Of a stretch of DNA of 64,000 bases, positions 59,327 to 64,000 are shown in pieces. Source of the stretch: Fen-999 sp041480065 (GTDB taxonomy: Bacteria; Pseudomonadota; Gammaproteobacteria; Burkholderiales; Rhodocyclaceae); assembly GCA_041480065.1 (NCBI GenBank), contig JBGOZF010000006.1:27029-91028 (forward strand), read 5' to 3'. The notes under the pieces were generated by a model. It was given only the letters and a program-made list of their open reading frames with translations, was not told where the DNA came from and ran no database searches. The translations under genes and the position numbers were made by a program. Position 1 is the stretch's first letter, and every line of letters starts with the position of its first letter.

Positions 59327-61407
59327 AAATCGCCCTCGCCGTCATTGCTGTGCTCGGCGCGATCCTGCTGTTCCTGCTGGCGACGGCGAGTGCCAACACG
59401 GAACTGTTTGCCAGCCACTATCCGCTGCTGCTCGGTGTCAATGCCGTCGCCGCCCTGGCGCTGCTGGTGCTGGTCGGTATCCAGTTGCGCGCTTTGCGCC
59501 GCGAGTATCGCCAGCGTGTCTTCGGCTCGCGGCTGAAGTCGCGGCTGGTGCTGATGCTGGTGTTGATGGCCGTTGTCCCCGGTGCTCTGGTGTATGGCGT
59601 ATCGATCCAGTTCGCGGTCAGGAGCATCGAATCGTGGTTCGACGTCCGCGTGGACAGTGCGCTCGAAGGCGGTCTGAGTCTCGGCCGCAACGTGATCGAC
59701 ACGCTGGAAGCCGAACTGCTCACCAAGGCGCGCGACATGGCCTTCAATCTGTCCGACGGCGGGGCGCCCGGACCGGCGCTGCTCAACCGCCTGCGCGAAC
59801 AAGCGAGCGTCGAGACCGCGACCCTGATGACCGCGAGCGGCCACGTGCTCGTCAACAGCACCAGCGAGGTCGCCGGCCTGTTGCCCGCGGTGCCGTCGTC
59901 GACGCAATTACGCCAGGCGCGACAAAGCCGTGGCATCACCAGCATCGAGGGCGAACCCGCCACCGGACTGACCTTGAAGGCGCTGGTCCCCGTGGGCGGC
60001 TTCGCCATGGAGCCCATGGTGCTGCAACTGAGCCAAGCCGTGCCGGAGAGCATCACCAAGAGCGCCGACTCGGTCGAGGCAGCCCATCGCGAGTACCAGG
60101 GGCTGCAGCTGGCCCGGGCGGGCTTGAAGCGCATCTACATGCTGACGCTGACCTTCACGCTGATGGTGGCCCTGTTCGCGGCGGTATCGCTGGCCTTCTT
60201 CCTCGCCGAGCACCTTGCGCGGCCGCTGCTGATCCTGGCGGAAGGGACACAAGCCGTGGCCGCCGGCGATTTCACGCCACGCGCGGCGCTGCCGACGTCG
60301 GACGAGCTGGGCGTGCTGACGCAGTCCTTCAACGCCATGACCCGGCAACTCGACGAGGCGCGCAGTGAGGCCGATCGACACCGCGCCTACCTGGAGAGCG
60401 TGCTCGCCAACCTTTCCGCTGGCGTACTGGTATTCGATGACGACTTCGCATTGAAGGCAGCGAATCGTGGCGCACGCACCATCCTTGGCGACGACCTGGC
60501 ACCGCTGCTGGGTATCCCGCTGGCCGATTGGCCACGCCATCAGGCGCTGGCCGAGGCGATTCGGGCCGGATTCCACGAACGCGGCCACGAGTGGCAGCGT
60601 CAGCTCGAAATGGAAGGGCAGGGCGGCGCACCGCAGACGCTGCTGCTGCGCGGGTCGACGCTGCCGGAGGCCGGCGGCGGCTACGTATCGGTGTTCGACG
60701 ACATCACGCAATTGATCTCGGCGCAACGCTCGATCGCCTGGGGCGAGGTGGCGCGCCGGCTTGCCCACGAAATCAAGAACCCGCTGACGCCGATCCAGCT
60801 TTCCGCTGAGCGCCTGCAGAAGAAGCTGTCCGAGCAACTGGACGATTCGGGCCGCGAAGTTCTGAAGAAGTCGATCACCACCATCGTCAATCAGGTCGAG
60901 GCGATGAAGCACATGGTCAACGACTTTCGCGACTACGCGCGGACGCCGCCACCGACACTGGTTTCGTTGGACCTCAACGAACTGGTGCGGGAGATGTTGC
61001 AACTGTACGAAGCGGATCAGGTGACGGTGCGCGCCGAACTGGCCGAGCGCTTGCCGCCGGTCCTTGCCGATGGCAGCCAGTTGCGCCAGATCCTGCACAA
61101 TCTGATCAAGAACGCCAAGGAAGCCATGGTCGATCATCCGTCGGCCGGGGCAGAACCGGTCGTTACCGTGAGCACGCGCCGCGACGAGAGGCAGGTCGTG
61201 ATCGCCGTTTCCGACAACGGGCCGGGCTTCGAGCCGCCGATGCTCGCCTGCGCCTGCGAGCCGTATGCGACCACCAAGGCCAAGGGCACGGGGCTTGGCC
61301 TGGCGATCGTCAAGAAGATCGTGGACGAACACAAGGGAGAGCTTCACATCGCCAATCGGGAGACTGGCGGTGCGGAGGTAACGATATGGCTGCCGCTGGC
61401 GGTCTAG
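59323..61407 (+). CDS. ntrY: NtrY-like sensor histidine kinase
   Basis: The protein has 694 residues. Membrane helices lie near 5-22, 35-53, 72-95 and 270-292, followed by HAMP, a PAS-like module, HisKA with GEVARRLAHEIKNPLTPIQ and HATPase with NLIKNAKEAM, DNGPGFEP and GTGLGLAIVKKI. This is the NtrY arrangement; NtrY/NtrX control nitrogen and respiratory genes in other Proteobacteria. ATG 59323 overlaps the DUF4390 stop. The partner regulator follows at 61424. Confidence 0.92.
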   Translation: MKIALAVIAVLGAILLFLLATASANTELFASHYPLLLGVNAVAALALLVLVGIQLRALRREYRQRVFGSRLKSRLVLMLVLMAVVPGALVYGVSIQFAVRSIESWFDVRVDSALEGGLSLGRNVIDTLEAELLTKARDMAFNLSDGGAPGPALLNRLREQASVETATLMTASGHVLVNSTSEVAGLLPAVPSSTQLRQARQSRGITSIEGEPATGLTLKALVPVGGFAMEPMVLQLSQAVPESITKSADSVEAAHREYQGLQLARAGLKRIYMLTLTFTLMVALFAAVSLAFFLAEHLARPLLILAEGTQAVAAGDFTPRAALPTSDELGVLTQSFNAMTRQLDEARSEADRHRAYLESVLANLSAGVLVFDDDFALKAANRGARTILGDDLAPLLGIPLADWPRHQALAEAIRAGFHERGHEWQRQLEMEGQGGAPQTLLLRGSTLPEAGGGYVSVFDDITQLISAQRSIAWGEVARRLAHEIKNPLTPIQLSAERLQKKLSEQLDDSGREVLKKSITTIVNQVEAMKHMVNDFRDYARTPPPTLVSLDLNELVREMLQLYEADQVTVRAELAERLPPVLADGSQLRQILHNLIKNAKEAMVDHPSAGAEPVVTVSTRRDERQVVIAVSDNGPGFEPPMLACACEPYATTKAKGTGLGLAIVKKIVDEHKGELHIANRETGGAEVTIWLPLAV

Positions 61408-61423
61408 AATAGGCTAAAGGCAT

Positions 61424-62692
61424 ATGGCACAGATACTCATCGTTGACGACGAAGTAGGCATCCGCGAACTGCTGTCGGAAATCCTCACCGACGAGGGTCA
61501 TGACGTGCGGGTGGCAGACAATGCTGCCGGCGCGCGCGCGGCGCGCACTGCGGCACGACCTGATCTCGTTCTGCTCGACATCTGGATGCCCGATACCGAT
61601 GGCATTACGCTGCTCAAGGAATGGGCAGCCGGCGGCCAGCTGTCGATGCCGGTGATCATGATGTCGGGCCACGGCACCATCGATACCGCGGTCGAGGCGA
61701 CCCGGATCGGCGCCATCGAATTCCTCGAAAAACCCATCGGCATGCAGAAACTGATGGCCGCCGTCACTCGTGCGCTGGAGTATGGCCAGAAGCGGGCCAG
61801 CGGCAACCTCTCGCTGGCGGCATTTCCGCGTTCGGCGCCGCTCAGGGATTTGAAGAAGCGGCTCGAACAAGTCTCGGCAAAGAGCCGGGCGCTGCTGCTG
61901 CGCTCGGCACAGGGTGGCATCGTCGAGTTGGCGGCGCGTACCTTGGAGGTGGCGGGCAAGCCCTGGCTGGACCTAGCAGCAATTCCCGAGCCCTTGAGCG
62001 TCGAGATGCTATCGGCCGCGTCAGGCGGCGTTCTCTATTGCGAGGAACTGGCGCGGCTGACGCGTCTGCAGCAGAAGAACCTGCTGTTTGCCATGGACAA
62101 GCTGGAGAGGCACAACCTGCGCCTGGTCGCCGCGACCAGCCAGGAGCCGGGCGCGCTGATACAGTCCGGCTGGGACGAGGCGGGCCTGCACCGTCTGCTC
62201 GAAGTCTGGCTCGTACTGCCCTCGCTGGCGGATCTGCGCGACGAGATTCCGGACCTTGCCAGCCACCTGCTGGCCCAGTTGGCCGAGGGCGGCGACACGC
62301 CGCTGCGCCATTTCTCCACCGGCGCCCTCAACGCCCTGCGCCAGCACTCCTGGCCGGGCGGCTACGGTGAACTGAAGAGCGCGGTCCGCTCGCTGGCGCT
62401 GGCGGCCCTCGGCGACGACATCGACGCCGAGGAAATCGGTCAACTGCTATTCCCCGACGCAGCCGTTGCGGCGGCTTCGGTGCCGGCCCTTTCCGCCGAG
62501 GTGATGGACCTGCCGCTGCGGGAGGCGCGCGAGATCTTCGAACGCATGTATTTCGAGCATCACATCAGGCTCGATGGCGGCAATATGACGCGGCTGGCGG
62601 AAAAGACCGGCCTTGAACGTACGCACCTGTATCGCAAGCTGAAGGATCTGGGCTTGCGCACCAGCCGGCGCGAAGAGGATACCGGTTCGTGA
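61424..62692 (+). CDS. ntrX: NtrX-like response regulator with degenerate AAA+ domain
   Basis: The protein has 422 residues. The receiver is intact (VDDE at 7-10, phospho-acceptor Asp52 in LLDIWMPD, Lys in EFLEKPIG). The central region aligns with a sigma-54 AAA+ domain by flanking patterns (VEMLSAASGGVLYCEEL, NALRQHSWPGGYGELKSAVR). However, it lacks the Walker A GESGTGKE and the GAFTGA loop, so it can neither bind ATP normally nor open sigma-54 complexes. A Fis-type helix-turn-helix ends it (LAEKTGLERTHLYRKLKDLG). It probably acts as a sigma-70-type activator or repressor. Confidence 0.9.
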   Translation: MAQILIVDDEVGIRELLSEILTDEGHDVRVADNAAGARAARTAARPDLVLLDIWMPDTDGITLLKEWAAGGQLSMPVIMMSGHGTIDTAVEATRIGAIEFLEKPIGMQKLMAAVTRALEYGQKRASGNLSLAAFPRSAPLRDLKKRLEQVSAKSRALLLRSAQGGIVELAARTLEVAGKPWLDLAAIPEPLSVEMLSAASGGVLYCEELARLTRLQQKNLLFAMDKLERHNLRLVAATSQEPGALIQSGWDEAGLHRLLEVWLVLPSLADLRDEIPDLASHLLAQLAEGGDTPLRHFSTGALNALRQHSWPGGYGELKSAVRSLALAALGDDIDAEEIGQLLFPDAAVAAASVPALSAEVMDLPLREAREIFERMYFEHHIRLDGGNMTRLAEKTGLERTHLYRKLKDLGLRTSRREEDTGS

Positions 62693-64000
62693 GGATAGTA
62701 ATCCTGGGCGCCGGGCAGGTCGGCGCCTCGGTGGCGGAAGCGCTCGCTTCCGAGGCGAACGACATCACGGTGGTCGATCAGGACAGGGACCGGCTGGCCA
62801 AGCTGGCCGAGCGCCTGGATATCCGAACGGTCGTCGGCAATGCCGCCTATCCGTCGATATTGCGCGAGGCCGGCGTCGAAGAGGCTGACATGCTGGTCGC
62901 CGTCACGCAATCCGACCAGACCAACCTGGTCGCGTGCAAGATCGCGCGCAACCTCTTCCATGTGCCGACGCGCCTGGCGCGGCTGCGCTCGGCCGATTTT
63001 CTCGAGGACGCGCAGTTGCTGTCGGACGAGAACTTCGCCGTCGACTACGCCATCTGCCCCGAGCAGGAGATCACCGACTACATCGCCAAGCTGATCCGGT
63101 TTCCCGAAGCCTTGCAGGTGCTCGAGTTTGCCGACGGCCGCGTCACGCTGGTCTGCGTGCGCGCGGTGGAGGGTGGTCTGCTGGTCGGCAAGGCGATCCG
63201 GGAGATGAAGAACCACGTGTCGCCGATGACCGGAGCGCGCATCGCCGCCGTGTTTCGCGAGCACCAGTCGGTTGAGGTCGACGGCGACACCGTCATCGAA
63301 GCCGGCGACGAGGTATTTCTGCTCGCCGCCACCGAGCACATTCGCGGCGTGATGCGCGAGCTGCTGCGCATGCTGGAGCCCGTGCGCTCCGTCATGATCG
63401 CCGGCGGCGGCCACATCGGCGCCAAGGTGGCCGCCGTGCTTGAGCGCGACCACCACGTGCGCGTCATCGAAAACAACCGGGCGCGCGCCGAACAGATCGC
63501 CGGCGAGCTCGGCAATACGGTGGTGCTGTGCGGTGACGCCACCGACGAGAATCTGCTCGAGCACGAGAACATCCATGAGATGGACATGTTCCTGGCGCTG
63601 ACCAACGACGACGAGAACAACATCATGGCGGCCTCGCTGGCCAAACGGCTCGGCTGCAAGCGCGTGCTGGCGCTGATCAATCGGCGGGCCTATGCGGACA
63701 TGGTGCAGGGCGGTCCGATCGACATCGGTATTTCACCGGCGCAAGTCTCCATCGGGCCGTTGCTCACCTATGTCCGCCGTGGCGACGTGGCACGGGTTCA
63801 CTCCTTGCGCCGCGGTGCTGCCGAAGCGCTCGAGCTGGTCGCTCACGGCGACCGCGCCAATTCGAAGATCGTCGGCCGGCGTATCGACGAATTGCCGGCG
63901 CTGAAGGGCGCGCGCATCGCCGCCATCGTGCGCCACGGCGGCGAAAGCGTGCTGGTTGCCAGCCATGGCGTGCCGACGGAGATATTCCCCAGGCAGGTGA
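62689..64000 (+). CDS. trkA: Trk potassium uptake regulator TrkA (cut by window end)
   Basis: The first 437 codons are present; the full protein is usually about 458 residues. Two NAD-binding RCK-N domains are seen (MRIVILGAGQVGASVAEALA and SVMIAGGGHIGAKVAAVLER), each followed by RCK-C. TrkA is the cytoplasmic NAD(H)-binding subunit that controls TrkH. GTG 62689 overlaps the ntrX stop. A trkH gene would be expected next, beyond 64000. Confidence 0.95.
   Translation, partial: MRIVILGAGQVGASVAEALASEANDITVVDQDRDRLAKLAERLDIRTVVGNAAYPSILREAGVEEADMLVAVTQSDQTNLVACKIARNLFHVPTRLARLRSADFLEDAQLLSDENFAVDYAICPEQEITDYIAKLIRFPEALQVLEFADGRVTLVCVRAVEGGLLVGKAIREMKNHVSPMTGARIAAVFREHQSVEVDGDTVIEAGDEVFLLAATEHIRGVMRELLRMLEPVRSVMIAGGGHIGAKVAAVLERDHHVRVIENNRARAEQIAGELGNTVVLCGDATDENLLEHENIHEMDMFLALTNDDENNIMAASLAKRLGCKRVLALINRRAYADMVQGGPIDIGISPAQVSIGPLLTYVRRGDVARVHSLRRGAAEALELVAHGDRANSKIVGRRIDELPALKGARIAAIVRHGGESVLVASHGVPTEIFPRQV

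Overview
The window looks like the chromosome of a Betaproteobacterium, probably of the Rhodocyclales. Coding sequence is GC-rich. The order LysM protein-dprA-smg-topB, divergent from def-fmt-rsmB-DUF4390-ntrY-ntrX-trkA, is a typical betaproteobacterial block. An OxyR/rubrerythrin module, c4-type and octaheme cytochromes and an FTR1 iron system suggest a facultative or microaerophilic respirer. I cannot name a genus. I saw no rRNA, tRNA, CRISPR array, complete insertion sequence or prophage.

Layout. 1-1393: tandem genes for Cys-rich, beta-rich proteins of unknown function. 1558-4812: a lone HPt protein and a Cache/PAS/GGDEF cyclic-di-GMP synthase. 4815-13533 (minus): a tight seven-gene unit with a coiled-coil protein, a ClpB-like AAA+ ATPase, two membrane proteins, a radical-SAM activase-like protein, a zinc-ribbon Ser/Thr kinase and an APH/P-loop kinase fusion. 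13613-17776: methyltransferase, infA, cspA, a CsgG-like lipoprotein and prfC. 17857-19038: a TIR protein with membrane segments. 19327-22796: oxyR, rubrerythrin, rubredoxin, rubredoxin reductase and dps. 22804-26424: pldA, fur, and a Fur-box-preceded iron unit (cupredoxin, FTR1, beta-barrel). 26438-30774: BamE-like lipoprotein, NodB deacetylase, M1 peptidase-like protein and a ChaN-PDZ lipoprotein. 31040-31591: a toxin-antitoxin locus with a shortened toxin. 31839-36532: a sensor kinase that looks chimeric, a membrane hydrolase and a K+ channel.

36624-46450 is the most interesting part. Two paralogous sigma-54 activators carry the three-cysteine spacing of the sulfane-sulfur sensor FisR. Around them lie three sigma-54-type (-24/-12) promoter candidates and two copies of a perfect CTGCCA-N3-TGGCAG palindrome. 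The genes behind the promoters are two ETHE1/persulfide-dioxygenase-like proteins, a TDT-family (sulfite exporter-like) transporter, a NifX-like protein, and a five-gene unit of Rieske protein, dioxygenase, DUF302 protein, octaheme cytochrome c and cytochrome b. I infer a sulfane-sulfur-responsive regulon linking persulfide oxidation to an electron-transfer module.

46506-50416 holds two diheme cytochromes c and a QseBC-like two-component pair. 50476-64000 holds the housekeeping block and ends inside trkA. The NtrX-like regulator there has lost its ATP-binding motifs.
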